The notes beneath the pieces are model-generated. The model did not search any database. It worked only from the letters and a program-made list of their open reading frames with translations, and was not told the DNA's origin. This document shows positions 10,798 to 21,834 of a stretch of 64,000 bases of DNA, in pieces; position 1 is the stretch's first letter; every line of letters starts with the position of its first letter. This stretch comes from Astropecten irregularis (lineage: Eukaryota; Echinodermata; Asteroidea; Paxillosida; Astropectinidae). Position numbers and translations under genes: made by a program. Where the stretch lies: assembly GCA_963971285.1 (NCBI GenBank), contig OZ020254.1, positions 19,436,932 to 19,500,931 on the forward strand, in the 5' to 3' direction.

Positions 10798-12148
10798 ACG
10801 CCAGAAAGGGGAGAAGTATATGTATTTATAACAAATATTGGAGAGAAGTAAATAAAAACAAGACATTTCAGTGTTTGTGGACGAACACAGAGCTGTTCCG
10901 GCTTTGTTTAATAAGCTTTAAAGGCTAATCAATAAGTCATAATGACGTCATCACACAAACATTCCCGGAATAGCACAGACATCACACCTACCAAGTTTCG
11001 TGACAATCAGGCATTGTTTCCTATAATGGAATAACATTTAGCTTTTTAAGTGACGTTATGACGACGTCACAGTTAATTTCACAGCAACATGCACATGAAC
11101 AGGATCTAACAAAACGTTAACGAAAAGAATACTATTCGTAGCATTTGCCGTTCTCGAGATATGCTGGTCACAAAATTGACTTATTAAATATGCAAATGAG
11201 CTGCATGTGCCTAATTAATTCAGAATTGTTAAAACTCAGTGTTAGAATGATCCTTATATAGCTTATAATCTTTCCTAAGATTACTCATAAGCTAATAAGA
11301 AGAAGATAAGAAACGATAATCAATAAGAAGCGTCACCGTGGCTCATGACGTTCTCGAGATATATTCTCCTAGCATAAACAGCCTTTTGATGACGTCATGA
11401 TGACGTAGCAGCAATTTTCGTGGCAGCATGCCCAACTACAGGATGTAACAAAGCTTTTACAAAATGAATCATAAGCATAGCATGTGTCGTTTTCGAGATA
11501 CACTGCTAACAAAACATCAGCCTTTTGGATGAAGTCATGATGACGCCAAGGTCAGCATTCACAACTACATGATGTAGCAAAGCTTTCGTGAAAAAAATCA
11601 TTTACGTAGCATTTGCAGTTCTTGAGATATGCTGCGAACAAAAATGAGCCTTTTTGAGGACGTCATAATGATGTCACAATAAATTTCGTGGTAGCATGCA
11701 CAACTACATGATGTAGCAAAGCTTTTGCAAAAAGAATCATTTCTGTAGCATTTGCCGTTGTCGAGATATGCTGTGAACTAAATTTAATAATTTAATATTA
11801 AAATGAGCTATCACGTGCTTAATTACTTTAGCATTTTTACAACCCAGTCCCAGAATGATCCTCAGTGTATAAGCATTTATAAGATATTGTAGACCGGTCG
11901 ACTTGTCTCAACCTATCTCACCAGTCAACCTGTCTCAACGGTCGACCTGTCTCACTGGTCGACCTGTCTCAAGTCGAGCACGGTCCCACCGGTCGACTTG
12001 TCTGAAACCCTTGGGCCATGTCAGAACCGGACTTCCAGAGCTACGGCTGGATGTATTGTTTTGGTGTCTCCGCGAATTTTCAATGGAGCGGAGACCTACA
12101 GTATAACTCCACACTACACATTCGGATACAGCCTCCGTCTCTTTTATG
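10798..12148. repeat. Duplicated segment, copy 1 (CRE-rich)
   Basis: Nearly identical to 16214-17611, including ~60 bp of P sequence at its left edge. It contains about four diverged ~120-140-bp modules (around 11043, 11390, 11525 and 11655), each with a TGACGTCA-like palindrome, a GCATG(C)ACAACTACATGATGTA-type stretch and a CTCGAGATA-type stretch. It ends with a ~20-bp GGTCGACCTGTCTCA minisatellite and a short unique tail. Only short frames are present. Confidence 0.85.
11893..12005. repeat. GGTCGACCTGTCTCA minisatellite
   Basis: Five to six copies of a ~19-20-bp unit (CGGTCGACCTGTCTCAC and variants). The paralogous array at 17304-17466 has about two more units, so the array changed length after the segment was duplicated. 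Confidence 0.85.
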
Positions 12149-12149
12149 G

Positions 12150-12905
12150 AAACAGATCAACTCGCCCCCTAGCCGACTCGCCCCTTACCGACTCGCCCCC
12201 TGACCGACTCGCCCCTTACCAACTCACCCCCTGGCCGACTCGCCCCCTAGCCGACTCGCCCCCTGACCGACTCGCCCCCTGACCGACTTTTGTGTTTTTG
12301 TCCTTAATAACGAAGGTTTTTGTGACTCTTTGAGATAAAATAACCATGTTTTGCTTTATTATTCGATGTTCTTTCTTAACATATTTTGTTATCGATTATC
12401 GTTTTGTTTTATTGGAGACTTTTTTCATTATGACGATATGTTTTGTTCTATGGTTTGTTTTAAGTTGTTTTTCTTGTTTTTAAGTTGCGTCTTTGAAGTT
12501 TTGATGTTAGTTCTGCGAAGGAAATATTAAATTGCTTGAACTGCAATCGAACCATGCAGGAGTTTGTGTGTGGACTTTGTGCATTTTCGTTCTTAATCAT
12601 AAAATGTTTTACATAAACACATAGTAGGCCCTACAAAAGGGTCAGAAGCATTTGGTTATTAATTATGATGGATAATAAACTTCACATTTCGCATCTCATT
12701 TCTGAATAGATTAGGGGGCGAGTTGGCCAGGGGGCGAGTCGGTCAAGGGGGCGAGTCAGCCAGGGGGCGAGTCGGCTAGGAGGCGAGTTGGTAAGGGGAG
12801 AGTCGGTCAGGGGGCGAGTCGGTCAGGGGGCGAGTCGGTCAGGGGGCGAGTTGGTAAGGGGCGAGTCGGTAAGGGGCGGGTCGGCTAGGGGGTGAGTTGA
12901 CTTGT
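12150..12905. mobile_element. Foldback element with inverted minisatellite ends
   Basis: The left end 12158-12288 is a run of ACTCGCCCCCTAGCCG/ACTCGCCCCTTACCG units. The right end 12714-12902 is the same unit inverted (GGGGCGAGTCGGTCAG). About 425 bp of AT-rich DNA lies between them. The paralogous segment at 17611 lacks the whole block, so it is an insertion. This architecture resembles Foldback (FB) transposons; the assignment is by architecture only. Confidence 0.75.
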
Positions 12906-12965
12906 AATCTCTCTCGCTGGTAGACTATTATTTTAAAGGTCTACCATACTCATAATATCTGAATA

Positions 12966-13087
12966 AATCATAGAGGACTAGAGCAGGCTAGTCGAAACGT
13001 TAATTGAGACCTTACGAAAAGTGCGAACGAAATAGAAGTGCGATAGTACGAACGATTCTTACATGGTGTTTCCGCAAACCGATTCAC
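12966..13087. mobile_element. F repeat, copy 1
   Basis: Carries GACTAGAGCAGGCTAGTCGAAAC, GTGCGAACGAAATAGAAGTGCG and ends in TGGTGTTTCCGCAAACCGATTCACA. Shares this sequence with 26763-26856 and, inverted, with 56832-56975, where both ends are visible. Confidence 0.7.
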
Positions 13088-13327
13088 AATTAAACCAGTG
13101 TCACCATGCAAAGCCTCAAATCTTTCTTGAAAATGAAATGTTAATAAAAACGAGTGTTAATTGTTTGGACTGGAGGCTTTTTCTATATGGATGAAATGGA
13201 TAGAAAGAGGCAACCCCCATCCCCTCGCCTCGCCCAGCCCCGCCTTGTCTGAGTTCCCCACATAGCCATGCATGGAAACTTAAAAAACGCCCTGTAATGC
13301 AAAGACGTTCAAAGTGATACCAATACT

Positions 13328-13473
13328 GGGGTCGATTTCATCAAACTCATCGTAACTTATTATCAATCGTAGGACTTATGATGCCTTGCTGCCCTACGTA
13401 GGATATCGATACGATGGGTTATCCTTCTTAACTGGAGTTACGATCGATCGTAGGGCTTTGTGAAATCGACCAC
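13328..13473. mobile_element. MITE-D copy 2
   Basis: Same ends and interior as 5398-5537, with one changed base in the right terminal CCCC. It sits at the homologous place in P unit 3, so this insertion may predate duplication of the unit. Confidence 0.85.
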
Positions 13474-15054
13474 AGGTCTGAAACCAAAATAAGACTTGCC
13501 ATTGGTTTTCTGTATAAATGAATTCTCTATAATATTAGGCACAAAAAATAACGACAGAAACTCAGAACTTTGTGGACCCTTTCATCGTCAGGAATTGTAT
13601 AATTATTAACTAATGTCAATTGTCAACACAATGTAACGTCATGTGATCAATTCACAATCAGGATGGTTCTCCATGGTACGAATATAAGTCCATATTAGGT
13701 AATGGGATGATCATCGAAAAGTAGTTCCGTCAATTTATATATTGTTTGCCATCAATATTATTTACATACCGCCTGCACCTCATACCTATAAAGTATTTAA
13801 ATAAGCCAAATTTATTCGTAGTCATTTCAGTTGATGCTTGGTACTCTGCACTGAAAAGACTACGTCTTTGATTGCTGCGCTATATGGACAATCTGTGACT
13901 GAACCTGACTCACAAAGTGACTGCAACTGACTAAAGATTGGCCATACAGAAACTTGTGCACAAAACTACATCAGACAGGGACAACTGCAAGCAAAACGGA
14001 GATCTTGTATGACTACAGTTAGACACCTGATCCGAATGCGTCAGCAGGTTGGTGCACTATTGTAATTTATAGGGTGCAAACCAGTAAATAATTTCCCATA
14101 GGCATTCGTGCGAAAAATGGCCGGAGTAAAATAAAATAGAAATTCAAATACTTCTTTCTGAGGTAATCAAGCCATATACATCAAGAAAAAGCTGGAAACT
14201 TCAATTTTAGTTTTCTTTTCAATGTGCTTTTAGGTTAATACAAAGGCCAGTGACTTTTGGGTGAAAATTCAATCGAAAAAGTACCCGTAAAACTGCCAAA
14301 TGGACTACATCTCTACTGAAAAAATACCCCGGCCTCCACTATTTGGCAAATTAGAGCTCTACTTAAAGATTTGATTTCATCCAAATGGTTCTTAGTTAAT
14401 TTTTGCAAAATGACCTGGTTTCACGCAAGGCTCAGCAAACGCTTTAAAAACAATTTTGAGGGTATATACAAAATTAATAAGCTCCGCGGAATGCTTTGGG
14501 CCTATTTACTGGTTTGCACTCTACATTCGCCAAAACAATTTCTGTTTAGCGTCCTCGCCCGCTTTTTATTTCTTTCTTTTATAATTCTATAAAATATATA
14601 TTTTTTAATATGATACTTAATATATTTTTTGGCGAGAAAATCTGTTTTTTAAGTCGTAGTTTTCATATACTCAGTACTAATGTATTTTGCGTTGGAAATA
14701 CATTAGTCTATTCGTACGTGTAATAAATTAAACTTGTCTTTTCGAGTGCGCTAAACGGCGGTTAATTCGGCAAGTCGTTCTGCAGTTCAGTGTCTGCTGT
14801 ATAATTATGTACTGAGTAGGTCGGACATTTTGGGAAAACAGGGCTCCTCCCTTTTTAAACAAAAAGTCAGGACGCTGAACCTTTTTTTTGTCTGATGAAC
14901 TTTGTGATATGATGGCGTGGCAATCTTACATTGTTCCCCATGGCTTCATTATATGCACTGCTCACTGTGCAACAAGTTTGCAAAGTCACAAAATTACAAA
15001 TACAATCAAGTTAAAGGTGACGGAGTGAACTTGGCGCACAGTAACCTGTCACCC

Positions 15055-15402
15055 TTAAAGGTATACCATTCTTTGGTAACATATCAAAACTGAAATCTTC
15101 ACAGATTTTAAATTAACTATTAACAGATGGTGATGGTACACACATACCGTTAAAAATGTTCAGCCTGAAATACTGTATTTATCCGGGAAAGAGTAAAACC
15201 AAAGACCAATTAACAGTTTTGATCTCAGGGAGATCATCTTCTGTGAAAAAGTTTCAAACAAACCGTTAGCGTTTTCACTGTTTTCTCAAAGCGTGGACAC
15301 GGTATGGGACTACAAATTTCACAGATGACTGTTACTGCACCGTTATTGATAGGTCCATAAATGTGTATTTGGCAAAAACCAAAGTATAAAATTACCTTTA
15401 AC
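15055..15402. mobile_element. MITE-A copy 3
   Basis: Starts at TTAAAGGTATACCATTCTTTGG and ends at AAATTACCTTTAA. The interior matches copy 2 more closely than the others (ACCGTTA...CAGCCTGAAATACTGTATTTATCC). Confidence 0.75.
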
Positions 15403-15403
15403 T

Positions 15404-16213
15404 CAACACATATCGGGGAGTAGGCAACGTGGTTTAGTTCTGCTTGTTTGCTTGCTTGCTTGAAAGTAAAATGCTTCATGTTATATTGACAAGTGTGTAT
15501 AACATAGGCTCAATTCGCATGAAAATAAACCAATGAAAAGGAATTGCAATTAAGTAAACACCAGAAAGGGGAGAAGTGTATGTATTTTTAACAAATATTG
15601 GACAGAAGTAAATAACTTCCCCCATCATATTAATGAGCATGCATGATAGGCGGCCTTATACCATACAAAGCACTATACCAATACTGGTTTGAAACCAAAG
15701 TAAGATTTGCCATTTGCTTTCTGTAAGTGAATTCTCTTTAAAGGTAGTATCATACTTTGGTAAAAAGCCAAAACAGAAATGTTCGCAGATTTACGTATAA
15801 CTTACAGGGTATGAAGATGGTGGTGGTAGAAACATACTGTTAATATTTTTCCACCTGAAATGGTGTATTCATCCAGAAATTAGTAAAACAACGACCGAAA
15901 ATCTTTCTGATCTTTTAAAAGATCAAAAATAAAAGAGAAAAGAGTCAAGAAATACCGTGGCTGTTCAATTTTTCATAAAAAGGGGGCACCGTATGGGACT
16001 GAAATTTCCACAGATGACTATTACTGTATCGTCCTTGATATTTTTGCCCATGAATCTGTATTTCTTTTTATAAAAACCAAAGTATGATATTACCTTTTAA
16101 TAAGGCAAGAAAATAACAACTGAAAAACACACTGCATGCACCAATATCGTCAGGAGTGTTAAACATACTATAAAGCATACGTACGCGCCCTAACAGCCAA
16201 CAGCAAGCTCCGA
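15404..16213. repeat. Tandem P unit 4, truncated
   Basis: Restarts with GGCAACGTGGTTTAGTTCTGC, keeps the GCCAGAAAGGGGAGAAGT region, shows the empty MITE-D site, takes a MITE-A insertion, and stops at CAGCCAACAGCAAGCTCCGA, where the duplicated CRE-rich segment begins. Confidence 0.7.
15738..16100. mobile_element. MITE-A copy 4
   Basis: Well-kept ends: TTAAAGGTAGTATCATACTT at the left and AAAGTATGATATTACCTTTTAA at the right, inserted in P unit 4 between GAATTCTC and TAAGGCAAGAAAATAAC. The other P units have continuous sequence at this point, giving an empty-site comparison. Confidence 0.85.
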
Positions 16214-17611
16214 AACGCCAGAAAGGGGAGAAGTATATGTATTTATAACAAATATTGGAGAGAAGTAAATAACAACAAGACAGTTCAGTGTTCGTGGACG
16301 AACACAGAGCTGTTCCGACTTTGTTTAATAAGCTTTAAAAGCTAATCAATAAGTCATAATGACGTCATCACACAAACATTCCCGGAATAGCATAGACATC
16401 ACACCTACCAAGTTTCGTGACAATCAGGCATTGTTTTCTATAATGGAATAACATTTAGCTTTTTTAGGTGACGTTATGACGACGTCATAGTTAATTTCAC
16501 AGCAACATGCACATGAACAGGATCTAACAAAACGTTTACAAAAAGAATACTATTCGTAGCATTTGTCGTTCTCGAGATATACTGGTCACAAAATTGACTG
16601 ATTAAATATGCAAATGAGCTGTCACGTGCCTAATTAATTCAGAATTGTTAAAACTCAGTGTTAGAATCATCCTTATATAGCTTTCCTAAGATTCCTCATC
16701 TAAGCTAATAAGAAGAAGATAAGAAACGATAATCAATAAGAATCGTCACCGTGGCTCATGACGTTCTCGAGATATATTCTCCTAGCATAAACAGCCTTTT
16801 GATGACGTCATGATGACGTAGCAGCAATTTTCGTGGCAGCATGCACAACTACAGGATGTAACAAAGCTTTTACAAAATGAATCATTAGCATAGCATGTGT
16901 CGTTCTCGAGATACACCGCTAACAAAACATCAGCCTGTTTGATGACGTCATGATGACGCCAAGGTCAGCATTCACAACTACATGATGTAGCAAAGCTTTC
17001 GTGAAAAAATCATTTACGTAGCATTTGCAGTTCTTGAGATATGCTGCGAACAAAAATGAGCCTTTTTGAGGACGTCATAATGATGTCACAATAAATTTCG
17101 TGGTAGCATGCACAACTACATGATGTAGCAAAGCTTTTGCAAAAAGAATCATTTCTGTAGCATTTGCCGTTGTCGAGATATGCTGTGCACTAAATTTAAT
17201 AATTTAATATTAAAATGAGCTATCACGTGCTTAATTACTTAAGAATTTTTACAACCTAGTCCTTGAATGATCCTTAGTGTATAAGCATTTATAAGATATT
17301 GTAGACCGGTCGACTTGTCTCAACCTATCTCACCAGTCAACCTGTCTCAACGGTCGACCTGTCTCACTGGTCGACCTGTCTCAACAGTCAACCTGTCTCA
17401 ACGGTCGACCTGTCTCACTGGTCGACCTGTCTCAAGTCGAGTTGTCCCACCGGTCGACTTGTCTGAAACCCTTGGGCCATGTCAGAACCGGACTTCCAGA
17501 GCTACGGCTGGATGTATTGTTTTGGTGTCTCCGCGAATTTCCAATGGAGCGGAGACCTATACAGTATAACTCCACACTACACATTCGGATACAGCCTCCG
17601 TCTCTTTTATG
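16214..17611. repeat. Duplicated segment, copy 2 (CRE-rich)
   Basis: Second copy of 10798-12148. It begins with the same truncated P piece (AACGCCAGAAAGGGGAGAAG) and ends at CCTCCGTCTCTTTTATG. It lacks the foldback that follows copy 1 and has a longer minisatellite. The shared P flank shows that a junction, not only an element, was duplicated. Confidence 0.85.
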
Positions 17612-17842
17612 ATGACGTCATAGTGCACGTGATGACGTCATGATGACGAAAAGTTTCGAGGCCACACCTGGGGTTGTGGTCTAAGTATGTACAAAATATG
17701 AAGTTGATCGGAATTGGCATAAGGGTAAAAGTGGCTCTTAGAAAACCCCCATGCTTTGTCTATGGGGAAAAAAAAAAGCTGTTCCGCCGTATGCGAAACA
17801 GCTAAAAAAACAACTAGATATTGTGGTTGTGGGAACAACCAC
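17612..17842. other. Junction with short palindromes
   Basis: Contains TGATGACGTCAT and TGACGTCATGATGACG, then AGCTGTTCCGCCGTATGCG with GAAACAGCT as imperfect inverse, then CTAGATATTGTGGTTGTGGG and AACAACCAC, a hairpin module that recurs at every E-element boundary downstream. Confidence 0.5.
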
Positions 17843-18940
17843 TAGGTGTTCGGGGTCTCATTTTGTAGTGGAACTGTTATGTGAACATAGAAATTATGTT
17901 GGAACGTATGTTGTCAATCGTCGCTAATACAATGGCATATTGAAATACACACTAAATTTAAACTGCGTGACTGATCAAATACTTATCATGCTGATTGCAC
18001 TTCGTACACTGACTGATAGCGTGTACAAAATGGCGTCACCTTTAAATTTGTAATATTGTCTGGACGATAACATCCGGTTAGTTCATCACAAGTAATTACA
18101 TTTACAGAAGTCATTGAGTGCATATGATGCAAATATTTTGCAGTTTTTATTTTGTTTGATTAAGACATGGTTTAAAAGTGACCATATCTCAACGTAAAAA
18201 AAAAAAATTAATTTTAGCCCATGGATTTAGTTGCAGTGTTTATGGAAAACATTGTCATTTGACAAAATGATTTACAATACTCCACAACCTACATCGATAG
18301 CATTTCGAGTAAGATTTTGTGCTGCTTAAAGATATATAATAAGATTTACGTGCAAATATTTATGGCAAGATGTAAAAAACTAAACAAAGTTTTGAGTCAC
18401 GCAATTGGACATTGTACAAGTACATGAATGTTCTACACAGTTAATTATGTACGTATATATAGTGTATGCCAATGGGAAATAGAATCAATCGATCATCATA
18501 TTTTTTGTACATGACCATATTTTCACGTAACACATGTACACGTATGTGTACAAAGTTAACTGGCTAATGTGAGAAATATTTAAAAATTCATATAAAATCA
18601 AGAGATGGCGTAAATGTTCACTTCACATCTACGCTGTAGGCCATTTGTCTGGGCCTTTGTATGGTTAAAATTGACTGTTTAAAAGTGTATGAGGTGTATT
18701 AAACTCCTGTGTTGAGTCTCCCATGTGTTTCCAATGAGACAATCTAATGAAGCACATTCCAATCACCTTGCAATGACTGCCATCTGGTACTTATCAGACT
18801 CTCTTGTAATCACATGGGCTCTGAAGCAAGCAATTAGTTAGCAATTGACCAGATAAAAAAGAAAAAAGAAATGTACTTCCTATCATATACCATCGAGGTA
18901 TACATGGTTTCACCTTTAAATATATATTGGGAAGAAAAAA
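17843..18940 (+). mobile_element. E element 1, right end missing
   Basis: Starts TAGGTGTTCGGGGTCTCATTT and contains the same interior as E4 (GTGGAACTGTTATGTGAAC, GACTGATCAAATACT, GATGGCGTAAATGTTCACTT). It stops near GGGAAGAAAAAACTAACTAG without the second half of E4. No reading frame of note. Confidence 0.7.
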
Positions 18941-18992
18941 CTAACTAGACATTGTGGTTGTGGGAACAACCACTAGGTGTTCGGGGTCTCAT

Positions 18993-20850
18993 TAGGTGTT
19001 CGGGTTATTTTTTCCATTTTTTTTCCTCCCAAACTTGTCCGCAGGACTTCTATATGACAGTTACAAGATATTGACTTGAAACTTGGTGGGAACTTCGGTC
19101 ATGATGCCAAGTTGTATTTAGAAGATTGACGTTTTGATTACGTCATCGGGTATCAAATTACACGCGTTTTTAGGAAAAATGTTGGTGCTTTATAACTTGA
19201 GAACCACATGACCTACGATTTCGAGATTGACAAATGTTACTCAACACGTAAATCTCAACAATTAATATATTCAATGTTGTGTACAAATGACCTCCACTTC
19301 CGGTGTTATCGGAAGTTGAAGTTTGACTCAAAATAACTCAAAAACGGAAGGATTTGGGCACATACAACCTGAGGCTAAAAGAGAGAGTAGGTCTTGGGCT
19401 TTCAGAAAATATAAATGATGACGTCATACACGCTGTATAGCGCCCTCTACGGTGGATTAAAGATATGCAGTGATTACGTAATCCAAAAGTAAACAACGGA
19501 TTGCCGCCAAATTTGATGAGTGTGAAGCACTAATGCACTTTGACATGTGTGTGAAGTTTTAAATTGGTGACGTCATTCAACCGGAAGTTATGCTCTTTTA
19601 AAGGAAAATTACTTAATTATTCAAATACTGTTTACTCAGTAATTACATGACGTACATCAGTGGAAACTGCAAAGTATTTACATTGCATGCATTCAATGAC
19701 GTCTGTAAATGTTCAGTTACTTGTGATCAATTAATTTGAAGTTATTGTCCAGACAATGTTATATATATTTAAAGGTGATGCCATGTATATATACCTTCAT
19801 GGTATATAACTTCTTATCAGATCTTTTAAATCAATTTGTTTACTCAACCACTTAAGGCATCATTAACTAATTGCCTTCTTCAGTGCTGATGTGATTACAA
19901 GAGACTCTGATTAGTACCAGATGGCAGTCACTGCAAGGTGATTGGAATGTGCTTCATTTATGCTGTCTCAGTGGAAACACATGATAGCCTCAACGCAGGA
20001 GTTTGATACAACTCATACACTTTTAAACAGTCAATTTTAACCATACAAAGTTCCTACAGCGTAGATGTGAAGTGAACATTTACGCCATCTCTTGATTTTA
20101 TATGAATTTTTAAATTTTTCTCACATTAGCCTGTTAACTTTGTACACATACCTGTACATGTGTTACGTGAAAATATGGTCTTTTACAAAAAATATGATGA
20201 TCAATTGACTCTATTTCCCATACACCATACGTACATAATTCACTGTGTAGAACATACATATACATGTACATGTAATGTCCAATTGCATGACTCAAAACGT
20301 TGTTTATATGTGTACATCTTGCCATAGATATTTGCACGTAAATCTTATTATATATCATTAAATACCAGCACCAAATCTTAATCGAAATGCTTTCGACGTA
20401 GGTTGCGGAGTATTGTACAGTGTACATCATTTTGTCAAATGACAATGTGTTCCATGGGCTAAAATTAAGGTTTTTTTTACGTTGAGATATGGTCACTTTT
20501 AAACCATGTCTTAATCAAACAAAATAAAAACTGCAAAATATTTACATCATATGCACTCAATGAATTATGTAAATGTTCAGTTTTATACTTTTTAAGAACT
20601 AACCGGAAGTTATCGTCCAGACAATATTACAAATTTAAAGGTGACGCCATTTTGTTCACGCTATCAGACAGTGTACGAAGTGCAATCAGCATGATCAGTA
20701 TTTGATCAGTCATGCAGTTTAAATTTAGTGTGTATTTCAATATCCATTTTATGAGCGACGATTGACCACATACGTTCCAACATAATTTTTATGTTCACAT
20801 AAAAATTATATTAACAGTTCCACTACGAAATGAGACCCCCCGAACACCTA
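18993..20850 (-). mobile_element. E element 2, complete, inverted
   Basis: Bounded by TAGGTGTTCGGGTT at the left and GGGGGGTCTCATTTCG inverted, ending CCCGAACACCTA, at the right. At 1858 bp it is close to E4 (1816 bp) and inverse to it throughout. It contains TTACGTCATCGGG, the CTTCCGG/CCGGAAG pair and GCGCCCTCTAC. It is preceded by 19 bp of another E start. Non-coding; the 120-codon minus frame at 20134-20496 is composition only. Confidence 0.8.
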
Positions 20851-20880
20851 GTGGTTGTTAAACACAACCACAATGTCTAG

Positions 20881-21803
20881 TTTCGTACTGGAACTGTTAA
20901 GAGAATGTTTGATGGAACGCGTGTATGGCATAATTATTGAAATACACTTAAGTTGTCTGTGTGACTGAGCAAGTACTGATCATGCTGATTGCACAGTGTA
21001 TTCGCACATGTACACTGACTGATAGCGTATAGAAAATCGTGTCACCTTTAAATAATGTAAAATTGCCCGAACGATAACTTCCGTTTAGTTAATCACAAAC
21101 AACTGAAAATTTGCAGAAATCATCGAATGCGTACAATGTAAACAATTTGCAATTTGAACTGATGTACGTCATGTAATTACTGAATAAACAGTATTTGAAT
21201 AAGTACATAATATTTCCTTTAAAAACGCATAACTTCCGGTTGAATGACGTCACAGATTTCAAACTTCACACATATGTCAAGGTGCAATAGTGCTTCAAAC
21301 GCACCAAATTTGGCGGAAATCCGTTGTATACTTTTGGATTACGTAATCACTGTATATATATAATCCACCGTAGAGGGCGCTATACAGCCCGTATGACGTC
21401 ATCGTTTATATTTTCTGAAAGCCTAAGACCTACTCTATCTTTTTGCCAAGCAATTGTATGTGCCCAAAACCTTTCCGATTTTGAGTTATTTTGAGTCAAA
21501 CTTCAACTTCCGGTAACACCGGAAGTGAAGGTACACAACATTGAATATATTAATTGTTCAGATTCATGTGGTGAGTAACATATATCAATATCAAAATCGT
21601 AGGTCATGTGGTTCTCAAGTTATAAAGCACCAAAGTTTTTCCTAAAAACGCGTGTAATTTGATACCCGATGACGTCATCATGACGTCAGTCTTCTAAATA
21701 CAACTTGACATCATGACCAAAGTTACCACCAAGTTTCATGTCAATATCTTGTACCTGTGACCAAGAAGTCCTGCTGACAAGTTTGGGAAGAAGAAAAATA
21801 ATA
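20881..21803 (+). mobile_element. E element 3, diverged and truncated
   Basis: TTTCGTACTGGAACTGTTAAG starts it without the TAGGTGTTCGGGG terminus. It follows the E4 order with many differences and a shortened first half, and ends at GACAAGTTTGGGAAGAAGAAA. It is the oldest-looking of the four. Confidence 0.65.
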
Positions 21804-21834
21804 ACTAGACATTGTGGTTGTGTTTAACAACCAC

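Larger units (their letters stand above)
10586..15054. repeat. Tandem P unit 3, expanded by insertions
   Basis: P sequence runs from 10586 to about 10857, resumes around 13270 and continues to CAGTAACCTGTCACCC near 15050. Between these points lie the duplicated CRE-rich segment, an inverted-minisatellite foldback, an F-repeat copy and MITE-D. Around 14500-14900 it is interrupted by AT-rich sequence not seen in the other units. Confidence 0.7.

Noticed and set aside
20134-20496. 120-codon minus-strand frame
   Set aside because: Inside E element 2; homologous positions in the other E copies are not open and the composition is non-protein-like.
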